A DNA stretch of 64,000 nucleotides, taken from contig VWZP01001615.1 in assembly GCA_013396995.1 (NCBI GenBank), positions 1-64,000 on the forward strand. Direction: 5' to 3'. This stretch comes from Dicaeum eximium (lineage: Eukaryota > Chordata > Aves > Passeriformes > Dicaeidae). Under the pieces are notes generated by a model. The model saw nothing but the letters and a program-made list of their open reading frames with translations, searched no databases and was not told the origin of the DNA. Numbering within the stretch: the stretch's first letter is position 1; every line of letters begins with the position of its first letter. The position numbers and the translations under genes were made by a program. Of the stretch, positions 1 through 12,700 are shown piece by piece.

Positions 1-225
1 GGATGAGGAAAAATGGCCATAAATTAAAACTTTACCTTGATGGCTGCAGAGCACTGAAACAGGCTGCCCAGGGAGGTTGTGGAATCTTCCCCTCTGGAGC
101 CATTCAAAACTCACCTGGACACATTCCTGTGTAACCTGCTCTATCTGACCCTGCCTTGGCAGGGGGTTGGACTGGATGATCTCCAGAGGTCCCTTCCAAC
201 CATAACGATTCTGTGATTTTGTGAT
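1..225 (+). mobile_element. CR1 LINE, 3' end (5' part lies off the window)
   Basis: This is the last part of CR1 ORF2 plus the 3' tail. The stretch around 60-80 (GGCTGCCCAGGGAGGTTGTG) and that around 160-205 (TTGGACTGGATGATCTCCAG, then GGTCCCTTCCAACC) are hallmark CR1 3' sequences. Translated, it reads like the ORF2 C-terminus (...GVGLDDLQ). The tail ends in degenerate 8-base units of the ATTCTGTG type (ATTCTGTG, ATTTTGTG, ATTC), which is how CR1 ends instead of with poly(A). The element runs off the left edge, so its true 5' break is unseen. It abuts an oppositely oriented CR1 fragment at 226. It encodes nothing intact. Confidence 0.9.
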
Positions 226-850
226 TCATTCCATAACTTTCCCAGGGATTCAAGTAAGACTGATGGACCTGTAAATGCCTGCATCCTTCTTTAAAACTAT
301 CTGGTAGATGGGGGTGATATAAGTCTTCTGGCATAACCCCAGTCTCCAGATTTCTCAAGGACTGTGGAGAGTGACAGTGCAATGATGTCAGCCAGCCCTC
401 TGGTTGGATAAAATCCTTGGATGGATAACATCAGGGCCTGTCAAGTTCCTGCTCACACACCAAATCTTAACTGACAGTACATCTATATTTGCATCAGCTT
501 GGATTTTTGTTATCAAAACAATAGTGCTGGTAAAGCCAGAGATGGAGAATGTGTTGAGAACCTTTTCAGCATTTCTGGGAACTAATTCAACTCAGTTGTT
601 TAACAGCAGGCCAATAATTTCCTTCTGCTCCTCCTTGTTGTTTACGTAGCTTAAGAACTTACTCTTGTAGGTTCTAACACCTCTGGCCAATTTCAAGTAA
701 AGAAGAGCTTTTGCTTTTCTAATTGCATCTCTGCATGTCTTGGCAATGCCCTTATAATTCTCAACTACGACTGTAGTTATAATATTTTATAAGTTTCTTA
801 GATGCAAACTTGCTGAGTCTTTCCTTCCATGGGAACACTCACTTCTAAAC
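226..850 (-). mobile_element. CR1 LINE fragment, start of the reverse-transcriptase domain
   Basis: Read on the minus strand, the segment translates to degraded CR1 RT sequence. PWESYGMN corresponds to the family's PGKVMEQ, and VMPEDL to its GEVPEDW. The region at 650-780 corresponds to the upstream linker between endonuclease and RT. Stops and frameshifts break the frame. The rest of RT and the 3' end are missing at the junction with the + strand CR1, so this copy is probably the older one, interrupted by the 1-225 element. The right-hand edge near 850 is approximate. Confidence 0.72.
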
Positions 851-3800
851 ACAGATTTCTACAAACAAATATTTTTGTGTGTGTTCAAGGACACAAACAA
901 ATTCTTTTACCCTATTTCCCTATATGGGAGATGTAGTTTTCTTCCTCTTAGCTTATGATATAGAGAAATGTTATCTCTCTGACTTTGTAAGCATTTTCTA
1001 GCATTCTAACAGTTGGGGTACTGAGCATGATGAAGAAAGATGTTAGCTCAGAACCTGGGCACATATAGCCCAAAATCCTTCTAAACAATAAAGTAATTTT
1101 AATAAATCATATAAGCCTTGTAATATTAGAGTCAAAAAGTCCTGATTCACCCTCTGGCATGGCAATATACGACTACTTCATGACTGACTTTCATGTGAAG
1201 TGTGCCTGGTGTACTGGTGCAGACAGACCACGCAGGGCAGGGCTCACCTGGTTGCACTACTGCCTTGGGATAATCTCATTTACTGAGATGTCTCTTGTGA
1301 AATGCCTGGGGCATTGGAAAAGTCAAAAAGCTGGAATACCTCATCCAGTTCACATTCAGACTAGCCAAAGAAGGTGTGAGTCAGGGTCACCAGTACTCTG
1401 GTGTATTCCACAAACTCATAGCCCTTGCAGGGAGAGGTGGAGACTGCTGACAGTTCTTATTTTTGCCCTCAGAGGTTCTCTGAGGTTGTCTTCTTATTTA
1501 AAACACAGTTCCTCAGCTGTTGTAAATTGCTTGAGACCCTCTGGTTTTCACAGAACAATTCCAGTTTATAGCAAGTGAAAACTGAGATGAGTTTCCTTGC
1601 TTTTCACAAAAAAAAGAAAATAGAGACCGATAGCTTGCCAAGTGGCAGACACTTAGAAGTGATAATGCTTAGGATGTCTTTCTGTAAACGTATTTATCCA
1701 TTTATTTTTATGGCTTGTGTAATAGCTCTCAAATTATGTATATAGCACTGTCCTCTGCCTAATGCAGCTCTTGAAACATCTTGTCTCCCTCTTGTAGAGA
1801 GATTTTGCTCTAAATGTGCTCTGCAGCTGTAGAAGCTCTGTAACACAAGACACCAGATCCTATCTTACTCACACAGGTGTTGGTGAAATTGCTCATACTT
1901 CCAGAAATGACATCACATAGTGAGTATAGACACCTTGGGTCTTGTTTCCCTTATTGACAGGTACAGTCAATTCATTAATCAGTTGCTAATTTCCTTTCTT
2001 CCTGTATAGAATTCCAACCCTTAAGGGCATATACTTTATCATGTTGAGAGTTTGTTGACCCTCCTACAGCTCTTTATAACAAGCAGCAACACATCAGAAA
2101 GATTACCCTGTGTCCACTGAGTTTATGGTGATGACTTTGGCAGTAGCACCCAAAGGAAAGTAATGGATGTTTTATACAGAAGAATTATTTCACACCTACC
2201 AGTGATGGATTTGCATCCCCTTATTGAATTCCCCTTATTATCTGATTCCCTCAGCCGAATCCTCCCCAAGGACTTAATAACCAAGGTGATTGCCTCAAGC
2301 AATTAAAAACCCCAGGATCTATTCCAAACTCATTTTGTTGCCAAGTTAACAGTACAGTAACAAAGGTAATTTAGAAGCATTGAGTATTCTTCACTTACCA
2401 TTTTCCTCTCTGGTTTCACGTCACTCTGGGGATACCGTGTCCAGAAATGGGAGCCAAGGTAACAAGCTGAAGGAAAATGTGGAAGAGCTCTTCCCTTGTG
2501 AAGCCACTGAGGGGCAAGTGCAGGTGGGACATAGCTGCACGTTTCCCTTTGGCACAGCTGTTGCCCTCCATCCTTCACACCTTTCTGCTCTTTAGGGGTG
2601 TAATTTTCCGACTTCACATTGCGAGACTAGAACTAACATAGCCTGACCCAGTCTCTGACATTCAACTCCAGTCTTTTTCTTTCACTCTTAGACATACACA
2701 CACTTTTTAGGGAAAAAAACCCATGAGAATCTAATGTGCTTCATAGGTCTAAAAAAGAAAAATCTTCCCCCCAGGTAGGAAAAATTCCTGTTATGCAAAT
2801 CTGCTGACCAACACACAGAAAAATGTTTTCCTACAGCCTTTGAAGTAAAGCTGACTTGCAAGTGGAAAAAACATGCTTTTGCACTGAAAAATTCAAAAGG
2901 AACTTTTGAAATGGGGTGTAGAAAGAGTGTTTTTGTTGAAATTTGTAATTTTTGAAGGGAGGTTAATCAAAAACTGGGGAAAGTTTCAGTCTTGAGAAAT
3001 TTTCCTCCTGTTTTGAAATAAAACAAGTCTAGGAAAACTTTAAAAAACAATTCAAGCAGGCCTACATTTAACTATTTGGAAAAAGTCATTTCATTCAGGC
3101 AAGCTAACATGGAGACCTGCAAGCTCATCATGAAGGTAAGAATTCGAAGTATGCAGACTTATAATTTTCAATTAAATTTCCACATCACATAGTCCAAAGG
3201 AGGACATTAATTCTTTAAATAAACATACCACCTTCAACTAGGTAAAATTCTCAAACTTTTATAAGAATGTTATAAAAATATCATACTCAATAAAGAAAAG
3301 GGATACACTCTTTTTACCTTGAAACTGTCTAAGCTTTGTTGAGAAAAAAATGCAAGTTCTGAAAGACCAAATACACAGCTTTGCCAAATCAGAGGGAAGA
3401 AATTATCCGAAATATCTGCCACATCTTTAAGTTAAGTACATTTTTAGCACTACATGGCCTCCAGCCCTCACCCTTTTTCATCCATCTCACCTCCACCAGG
3501 TTTCTAAAGGTGGTAAACATCCAGTTGGCCTGATTTAAGCTCAGTATTGTGGCAAAATATTTCCAGATAAAAATAATGACATAGCTAGGTAGCTCTACTC
3601 ACATTTGTAAAACACCTTGGTATTTCTTTTAGGGCAATAGTAACACAAAGTGAACCTGGGACACACATAAATGCAGTCACAATTTCACTTGCTTGTTTAT
3701 ATTTATCCCCCACTCTCAGTTTCATTTACTTTTCAAGCCACTCCATGGCTTTGTTCTTTAAGTTGTTTGAATCAGAGGAAACACGCACATATATTTTCCA

Positions 3801-4757
3801 TCCATGAGACAAGATATTTGAACCATGCCATAGGAAGACAGGGAATAGAGTATTAATTGCCATCCCCAACTCCCCTTCCAGCCATTTAAAAACACACAAG
3901 CTGTCCATTGCCCTGCTATAATTGAGATGAACCTTTACCAAATGTTTCATGCACCAATCTAACACACCACAGTGTAAAAGTCTTTGACATCTTCTTGCTT
4001 TGTGGCTTTATGAAGGCTAGATTTACACTAATTTGCAATTAAAAAAAGGATGACCTTATGCCAAATATACACTTTTGAACCCCAGTCATGTCAGTATTAC
4101 AGCTGTTCAAATAAAGTTAAATATCACTAATAATTGAAAAAGTGTTTTTAGAAATATTCTAATGGTGAAATGTCTTCACTGTAGGCTTGGGATTACTTGG
4201 ACTATAAATGAGTTAATTAGTAAAAAAAAATCCTCCTAACAGAGAGTGGAGCTGTGCAGTTGATCACGTAGACCATACACATAGACAAAACGTGAGTTTG
4301 AGTATCAACACCAACAGGTTGAGCACTCCAAGGTAGAAGCCAGTTCTAGTGGGATATCTGGATTCCCATGAGCTCAGCCAGCCCTCCACTTCTTCATAAA
4401 ACAGGGAAAATAGCCTGATGAAGTGGTATCTACAACAGAAGAATGATTTGTGTTTCCTGAATGGATGACAAACTCTGTCCAAAGCAAATGTAAATTTATG
4501 CTGTGTACTTGGGGGGGGGAAGCCAAATTCTTCTGCCAGTCGACCGCTCTCCCTGTTTGTAGTAATGTCCAGTGACAGCTGGGCGCTTTATAACTTCCAT
4601 TTGTAATGTGTCTCTCACAGAAAGAAGTCCTAGAGCATTTCTGAGACAGACACCATTTTCTGGCTAGAGGAATCGGGGTCATGATCTGTGAGAGGGGCTT
4701 GCTCTGGAGGGAGAGAGAGAATTTGCTGTCCCTTCTCAGATTTTCCAAAAGCAAGTC
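851..4757. other. No gene seen; unique AT-rich DNA
   Basis: No exon, RNA gene or clear transposon was recognised. A frame of 139 codons at 1159-1578 (+) has no recognisable domain and no splice context. The stretch at about 2860-3060 is rich in AAATTT/TTTTTG-type words and resembles 33060-33290. There is a nine-base G run at 4511-4519 and a short GA-rich run near 4708-4720, just before the CR1 at 4758. Confidence 0.6.
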
Positions 4758-5606
4758 AATGTTCCATAGAACCATAAAATTGTTTGGGTTGAAAAGGACC
4801 TTAGAGATCATCTTGTTCCAAAATCCCCACTATGGACATCTTTCACTAGACCAGGTTACTCGAAGCCCCATACAACCTGACCTGGAATACTTCGAGGAAT
4901 GGGACATCCATAACTCCTCTGGGCAACCTGTTCCAGTGTTTTACCACCCTCACTGTAAGGATTCTTCGTAACATCAAAACCAAACCATAGGTTTTCAAAA
5001 CCAACCATAGGTTCAAACCTGTGCTCTTTCAATTTACAGACATTCCCCTCTATCCTATCACTACATGCCTTTGTGAAAAGTCCCTCTCCAGCTTTCTTGC
5101 AGGCCCCCTTTAGGTTCTGGAAGGTGGCTGTAAAGTCTCTTGGAGGCAGTCTGCTCCTCCCCAAGCTGAACAAGCCCAACTCTCTCAGCTTGGCTTCAAA
5201 AGAGAGATTCTCCATCCCTCTGATCTTCTTTGTGGCCTCATTTGGCCTTGTTCTAACAGGTCCATGTCCTTCTTATTCTGGTGGCCCCAGAGCAGGACAC
5301 AGCCCTCCAGGTGGGTCTCACTGGGGCAGAGCAGAGCAGAGGGGCAGGACCGCCTCTCCCACCCTGCTGCTCACTCTGTTTAGGTGCAGCCCAGGATGCA
5401 GCTGCCCCTCTGGGCTGCAAATGCACATTGCCAGATGCTCTACAGAGCTCATCCACCAACACCTCCAAGTCTTTCTCCTCAGGGCTGCTCTCAGTCCATT
5501 CTCTGCCCAGCCTGTATTTTTACCTGGGATTGTCCTAACCCAGGTACAGGACCCATACAGAGTCCAACTGAGGCACTCATTTTTCACAGAGTCTCCTAAT
5601 TTTTAG
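4758..5606 (-). mobile_element. CR1 LINE, 5'-truncated copy with intact 3' end
   Basis: This is the best-preserved repeat of the window. The + strand opens with the reverse complement of the CR1 3' end (TTTGGGTTGAAAAGGACC, then TTAGAGATCATCTTGTTCC). On the minus strand the ORF2 C-terminal region is readable: a frame at 4856-5215 contains LRELGLFSLG and KKAGEGLFTKACSDR, then NPYSEGGKTLEQVAQRS. Farther upstream LVDE and WGHQNKKDMDLLEQ-like segments appear in other frames, so frameshifts have accumulated. The RT catalytic core is absent, consistent with ordinary 5' truncation on insertion. ORFs on either strand from 4681 to 5606 are by-products of this element and not genes. Confidence 0.92.
4974..5013. 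repeat. Tandem duplication of about 20 bp inside the CR1
   Basis: The unit TCAAAACCAAACCATAGGTT (4974-4993) is followed by a copy one base shorter (4995-5013). CR1 copies I know carry one such segment, so this looks like a local duplication within or after insertion. It adds to the frame damage in the ORF2 C-terminal region. Confidence 0.7.
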
Positions 5607-6000
5607 TACAGCTGTTTTTTGCCTTAAATATCTAAAAGATAACTTTTTGGAGTATAGATGTTCAATATTTTACTGCAGGTATCTGTGTGTATATGTTTTA
5701 ATATCAGGCTATATATATTGACTCGTTCAGGCAAAAAACTGAAGTGTTCAGAAATTTTTATCTATATATAAACACGGATGAGTATGAGACCATCTACCTA
5801 TAACCTCACAGCTGAGAACATGGATGGGGGGCAATTTCTCTCAGTGACCAAAGAACAGAAATGAGACCAAGTTATTCAGCATCTTGGAGCAATAAATGGC
5901 CTTGTGCCAGTATCCCATATGGGCATTAGAAAAACATCAGCCAAAATTTAACTTGTGATGCCTTAGATGTAGAAAGCCATTTTACAAGCATGCTGGGAGG

Positions 6001-6033
6001 GAAAAAAAAAAAAGAAAAGAAAAAAAAAGAAAA
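6001..6033. repeat. A-rich low-complexity tract
   Basis: Runs of A (up to 11 or so) are interrupted by single G. No retrotransposed body with a poly(A) tail is visible immediately upstream, so it is treated as simple low-complexity DNA. Confidence 0.85.
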
Positions 6034-7237
6034 ATCCTGCAGCAGTCCTCTCAATGCTTCTTTCCTGATGGTTGAGTTTGTCCCACAGCTGCTCCTTATG
6101 GGTGTTCATCTTTCTGCCAAATGTTTCTGAAAAACCTAAAGACTGCAGGTCATAAATAACTAATCTTTCAGTAAAAAAGGCATGAAAACACGCTGGCAGC
6201 AGGGGAAGGTAGGAAAGGACTAAAAGAAAAAGGCAGTTTACAGGCTTTCCAATCAGTCTCTCATACTTCATCAATCATCTGCTGAGAGGGAATTTGAGAG
6301 GGAGAGTCTTTATGTGCCCCGTGCCCTTTAATCCACTACTCAAATCCACTATTGACATGAGCTGCTACCAAGGTAAGTATGCACAATAGTTCATTTAAGA
6401 AGAAATCAACCTGAATGGCTTTCTCCTGGATCCAGGCCCAGGCGCACAGGAACGGCTGCAAGGCACCTTCCATGAGCTAGAAAGATGCAAATGGCAAATA
6501 ATCCTGGCTTCAGGAAAATGCTGTGGAGAACCCCCCAGCAAGCACTGTGTGATGGCTCTGCACAGCACAGAGCCAAGGCTCTGGGTGTGAGCAGCATCCC
6601 TGCCCACCACAGCATGAGCAGCAAGAGGGGAGCACAGCTGAGATATTTGCTCCATCACTTACAGGAAGGCACATAATGCATCATACTCATGTCCAGCCCT
6701 ACTGCACTGACACCAGCCAAGCTACATCAGCATAAGCCACTCTGTGTATTCATTTCTGGCACAAAAGATACCTTAGAAACTTACGTGGTACCATGTACCT
6801 AAACAAAAAGGGATGTAATTGAACACAAAGGAAATGTCGTTCCCAATGCCAGTTAATTTGTCTTGAAGCTGAATCTTGACATAGCTGTGCCTGTTCTCTG
6901 AAAAGGCAAGAGGCAGCTCTAACAACCAGTCCAAGGAGGAGTTCACAATGATACATGCTATATCTCAAACAACTTGACATTTTCTCTAGTGCCCCAAATG
7001 TGTCTATAGTTTAAGAATAAGCTACCTGTAAGCTTAAAAATATCCCATAGCTAAACAGAGGAGATTAGAAGAGTGAATTCACAGAAAAGGTAGCTTTCCA
7101 AAATAGAGTCTGAAGGTCAAGAAAATCAAGATGCTGCTTCAACTTCTGCAACTCAATGAGGTTCCTACAGAACATATGACTCAAATGGGAACATTTAAGC
7201 AGAGTAATTAAACATTTCTAAGCAAAGAGAAGGTAGA

Positions 7238-7270
7238 TTTGCTAGATTCTACAAGGTAGAATCTAGCAAA
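7238..7270. repeat. Perfect 15-bp inverted repeat, 3-base spacer
   Basis: The left arm TTTGCTAGATTCTAC (7238-7252), spacer AAG, and right arm GTAGAATCTAGCAAA (7256-7270) pair without mismatch. An 8-base direct repeat AAGGTAGA (7230-7237 and 7253-7260) overlaps it. The stem is too short for a miRNA precursor and no transposase or target duplication is seen. A short template-switch mutation is the simplest explanation. Confidence 0.9.
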
Positions 7271-9162
7271 GTTCCCAGTTTATCCTGTTGATGGCTTTCA
7301 ATTCTGTACCACACAGGTGTGATAAGACAGACAATGATTTTTGACACCAGAACAAAAGCCTCCACCAGCAGTCATCAAGGAAACCCCCTGACAAGGTGCA
7401 TGAGGCAGGCTTCGACAAGTTTTCTGCTGTGAAACACACCTGAAAGGTTTCATCTGCTCAAGCTGCAATATGCACAGAGAGGAACATCATTTGGAAAGGT
7501 AATTTACAGTACAACACAACCTCAGGTGTATTTGCTCACTCACAGAAACCTACACAGGTTCAAAAGCCTTCAAAGTTCAGGACCCAATTCAGAGGTTTGA
7601 TTGCTCACTGAAATGCTAACACTTGCAAAGAGAGTTTTAGCTGCAATGTAATTATACACTCCTCCCCTCCTGCTTCTCTGCCCCTCACTTCCACCACATT
7701 CCATAGTTTATAAAAATTCTGATAACGGCAATTAATTTTGTCACTAGCATCTAACCCTTGAAGAACAAACAGAGAAGCTTGACCCTGAAATAATGATCAC
7801 TCTTTCTAGCTTTTTTTGCCTATATATCCTGTGTTCAGTATGTGAGAAGAGATTTTACCTTGCTTATTTTTAATGCTTTCTCTTTGTTATGCTACAAATG
7901 TAATATTTGTACAAATACAAATATAATGTTGATATATGTGAAGAGTCTTCATCACAGAGCTTTTTGTTGTCATTCAATTCAAATGAGACACTTACCTATC
8001 CCTATGCACTAAAATGGTTCCTGCTACCATTCATTCAGTACCACAACACAAAACCTGGAATAGTAAGAGTAGACTGTGGCTTTATATTTTAATTCTATCT
8101 GTGAAAGATTAATGAATGCCTTGATCTAGCAACACTTGAATAGGCCTGAGACACAGAGGATATTTTTCAAACTTATTTTAATCACAAGGGCTAGAGTGAG
8201 AAAAACACTTAGAAAAGTGTCAGAGGTATTTGTTGTAAGAGCCCAAGGAGTGTTTCTGTGTCCTGAAAATCTGTCTTTAAGTTCCAGAAGAATCATTAAC
8301 CATATTTTGGGCATTGCCATTTTCTGTAAGAATAGAAGTTTTTGAAACTGATTACATCAGAGAATACAGATTTCATGCCCCTTAGTGTGAGGTCTTCAGG
8401 TTTTCCAGCTCAAACAGGCTTATCCACATTTACAAGCAAGAAGAGAAGTGGGGCAAGACTCTTCAGGAGCAGATCAGCAGCGAGTCCTGCAGCACCACCC
8501 TGAGGTTCAGCCAGTCCCCCTCTCCCTTAGGTGGTGAACAAATGCAACAGAAGAAACTGCTCAAACCTCAAAGGGAGGAATCCAGTGCTGGGGACCACTG
8601 AGGCCAAAAACCATCTCAGTGAAAATCTCATCAGGGAATATCTCATATGTGGACAAGTGTTTTGCCATGCTAACACAGCTTTCCTAGAGGAGGGATCCTC
8701 CCCAGCACCCTCACTCCCTTCCTAACATTCTTAAGAGCAAAAGCAGCTGCAGTAGGTGGGATCAAAAGTCCATTCAGCTTAGTAATTTATCTCCAACTAG
8801 TTTTCAAAAGATTTCATCTAGAGAAGAGTTTAGGAACTGGCCTCTAAACTTTCCCCAAGCACTCTCCCATGCACTATACATGCTTCAGGAATTTCCTGAG
8901 CCAGGCACATTTCTAGATTTCTATATGTTCATTGCACCTTACCAATATCTCTGTGTCTTTTTGGCATTCCTCCCTCTTCTCTGTAAAAGAGAAAGTCCTT
9001 TCCTGAGGCAGGTTAGCACAGCTGTGCTGACTGACTTCAGTCATTCTCCAGAGGCTGAAATGAGAAAGAATAAATGCCTTGCTTACCCAATACTGCTCCA
9101 GGTTTGCTCATGTNTGAAGAATAAATAAGGAGTTCCTAAGTGAAAAGCCTTGTCCAGAAGGT

Positions 9163-9186
9163 AGATGTGCTGTCAGATGTGCTGTC
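9163..9186. repeat. 12-bp tandem duplication
   Basis: AGATGTGCTGTC occurs twice head to tail with no mismatch. Nothing suggests it is coding or part of a longer array. Confidence 0.85.
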
Positions 9187-9399
9187 AAAACCATCTTCAG
9201 GTGGAGGTTGTAGGAAGGGAACCAACTGCTGGTGTAAATGGGAGTGACTGCTATCTATCAGATGGAAGCAGTTCTGGGAAGAAATGGGTTTGAAGTTCAG
9301 CTCTTCCTTGGTTGCCACAAGAAGTACTGAAAAGCCATGTTGTGATGAGAGGACATGGTACATGAAGTACAACATTTCAACTTGGAAATAAACTTGCTC

Positions 9400-9720
9400 A
9401 GGGTCTTAACGAGCAGTCTGGAGAAGGTGAACGAGGGACTGTTATTCGATTTCATAATATAACACCATGGAAGGAGTAGGAGGGAACTGGGGAAATTATC
9501 AGGTGGCAGGTTTAAAAAGAGACACAAGGAATTTCTCTTTCACACATGTATACATAAGTGTGAAACTCACTGATCTGAGACACTGCTGACACCAAAAATA
9601 AAACTAGGTTAAAAATAAAATGGTTAGACAAATTAAAAAAAAATAGGTTCAACACAGGCTCTTAAATATATGATGACAATACATGTAATCCATGGACCAC
9701 AGACTGCTAGCAGATAGGAC
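9400..9720 (+). mobile_element. Ancient CR1/L3-type LINE, ORF2 C-terminal part
   Basis: Sequence words in the order expected for the old amniote CR1/L3 3' region are visible: an acute-turn segment near 9415-9450, AAATTATCAGGTGGCAGG (about 9493-9510), GTTTAAAAAGAGACACAAGG (about 9510-9529), TTTCTCTTTCACACA, then GTGTGAAACTCACTGATCTG (near 9561) and GTTAGACAAATT (about 9623). Many substitutions and gaps separate it from the family. No frame is open. Edges are approximate. Confidence 0.7.
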
Positions 9721-12700
9721 AACATCAAGGAAAAATCACCCTGTGCTCCCTCATTTTTCATGTTTTCCTTAAATCTCTGCCACTAGTCATTATAAAGAGA
9801 AAATACTGAGTGAGATGAACTTTTAGACTGACCCTGAATTGCTGTTCTTATTCCCAAAATTCAATAGAGTTTTTCAAAAACTACTTGTAAAAACATTTGC
9901 TTCTGCTGTCACTGTTCTAATGGAGTGTGCCAAGATGTATGGAAATTAATTATCCTTTTTTATTTCTGGAATGTAGGCTGTGGGGATCTGACATTTAATG
10001 CATCAAATGCTCTGCATACATTCTATATCTGGTAAGTGCACTTCTCACAACTTCATCAACAAGTTATGGTTCACAGTCCTGATATGATTATAACATTAAT
10101 TCCTACTGTCAGAGTGTGTTTACTGCACCAGCTTCATGGAGATGGCTCAGAGCCACTGAGTGCAGAGAAGTTCTGTTTCCTCTAATCAGTGACAAACCAC
10201 AATCTAAACTCGGAGGAGAAAGTCCTACTTTTCACTATCTCACATGTCAGGGGAAAAAATAACACATTTGTCTGAACCGACTGCATTTAAGAAATCCTCC
10301 ATCAGGATTTAATAATGGAAGATGATATCATCTTTATCTTGCTGCTGTGCTCTGGTCCCAGATCATTGGACAAATGTTATCTGGCAGCCCAGCAGGCTAG
10401 GGGAAAGCCACACTTTTCTCTAGGCCAAGCTCTTTGCAAAACAAAGTACATTGGCTCTCCTTAGGGCACATTTTTTGTCTGTCCTCATTCCCTGCCACTT
10501 CAGAACCTCTCAGCTACTTCCCGCTGTAACTCCCAGGCCCTGCATAACACGTCCCTTTCTGCCCTCAGCCTCACTCTTCTCTTTCCATCTGCCCATGGGT
10601 GTGGCAGTCCCTCTTCCCCCACCTCCCTGCTGCTGGCTGGGTCCTCTTTCCCTCTGCCCCATGCAAGAGTGATTGTGGCACCTCTTGCACACAGGGCCAG
10701 CAGAGAGCCAGGGCAGAAGAGAGGTCAGGATGCTGAGGCCCAGAACATCATCCAGCACTAGCCACTGCCTTGTTAACTGCAGTGTTGTTTGGGTTTGAGC
10801 TCCAGAGAGAACCAGGCACCCTGCAAGACATCTGCCCCTCTGCCAGCTGTGGGAAGATGCCTGCTTGTAAGCTCATGTGCCCTCAGTGTGCCCCTGAGCC
10901 TAGGCTGGACACTTGAATTCAATCACGTATCAGAGGTTTTCTAGTCTCCCTCCTTCCTTTCTATTCCAGGAGTTTTGAATACCATTTTCCTGCCTCGTCT
11001 CCCACTTTCCCTTAGCAAAATTATTTTCTTTTACCCACTGAGCTGGCATGATATGTTATATATTGTTCAACAGATGTTAGATAAGATAGGGGTAACAGTC
11101 TGAGAGTGTTCACTAGGGTAGCTTCCCACCTCCTGCCTTGTTTTTTAAACTCTGGAAAATACTCAATAGGCTTGAAGCAGTGTGTGTACTGAGGTTTAGT
11201 CTCTTTCCTTTTTTCCCCACTTAGTGGCTTATCACCCCTAAACATTCTAGTTCTGCCCCTAAGCACCCAGTTTGTCCCTGGAAATCCTGGAGTGAGTCAG
11301 GTGCAATTTAAAGGATATCACCACCACCACCATGCTTTGCCACTTAACTCTAATGAGCCCTCACTGGAGTGCTCCTAGAAGCAAGGTGCAATGAAAATAA
11401 GTTCAATAGAAACAAGTGTTCTATGGGGACCTTCTTGAAAGATGAGACCTAAACTGTCTTTTCTTCCAGGCCTGTGTTCAGCTAACACCACCTGCTCCAT
11501 CTATTTTCAAAAGCTGGACCATTTTGCTGATGAAATAGCTACAGACATTTTGTGCCCATTTCATATTTATCAGCAGGTTGCTAACAATGCAGAAATGAGC
11601 AGAACAGCAATTTGTAGCTGTGCTGTAATACAGCAACCCTCCTCCTTTTGATTTATGATATTTTTTTCTGTATGGATCTGTCTTAATGACACTCATTTAT
11701 TGACAAAATTCTGCCTTTTATAGACTTGGAATTATTTAGAGGTCAAAAGAATAATTCTTTTAATAATACAGTTTCTGCTTCCTCAGCAATAGTATTTATG
11801 AAACCATCTTTCTTTTGCTAGGTTATTTCCCTATCTTTAGAATAGCCCATTTCCCTTTTGCTCTGTTAGGCATATTTTAGCAGAAGCAAATGGATTATTC
11901 TCCCATCACACTTCATCGTTCCTCTTGACCTCATCTCTGAAAATAACAAAGTGATGAGCAAGAAGCCACTGAGAGTTTAACTGATAATCCTTGATAGAAT
12001 GTAATTTTTACCTGCTCAGGGCTTGGATAGTTTAGTTAAACCCTCCACAAGCCCTTGAAGATGCATGGACTGTGCCCATACTGCAGTAAAGTGCTCCTGT
12101 CTCAGCACAGAGGCCTGGGCTGTCCCCAGAGCTTTATGCAACAGAGACTGGCTGCATCCACACTTGGAGAGAGCTCATTTCAGGCCAACACCCACCAACA
12201 TACAATACATTTACTCCCCATATTCATCAAGGTGAACGCTGTCAGGTGCGTGAGATAGAACAGAAATTTTCTGCTAAGTCACGTATTTTTTAATCCATAG
12301 GGAAAAGTACTTTTCCTTCAGTTCAGTCAGTTCAGGATTGACTTAGTCACTGGGCTGCTCCTGACTGTGGAGCAAGTCCCAGGTGATGAGAAATGCTGTG
12401 CGCAAATGGCACAGCTCTAGATTCACTCAGCTGTTGGCTCTGACTCACAGTGCTGGCTCCAGCCAAGGGCTTCACCTCTCAGGGTGCCCCTTGCTCACTC
12501 CTGTCTGCCTGGATCATGGACTCTTGGCATAACCAGCCCATCCTCTACGTGTTCACACTGGCAGGACTTGAGTTAGGAGACCTCAGTCCCAAGTGTAACA
12601 GCAGCTAATGCCACACAAATAATATTGTCATGCAGAGGATAATATGGATATCTAATAAAAAGCAATACATCACACTAAAGATAATACACTACTGCTAACA

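Larger units (their letters stand above)
5607..9399. other. No gene seen; unique DNA
   Basis: No coding region was recognised. Noted inside are an A-rich tract (6001-6033), a perfect inverted repeat (7238-7270), a 12-base palindrome ATTTGTACAAAT (7905-7916), a 12-bp tandem duplication (9163-9186) and one undetermined base (9114). The segment around 7620-7790 has homeodomain-like words (GGCAATTAATTTTG) but no further support. Confidence 0.6.

Noticed and set aside
5073..5606. 177-codon frame on the + strand
   Set aside because: Antisense to a CR1 LINE whose minus-strand translation is recognisable.
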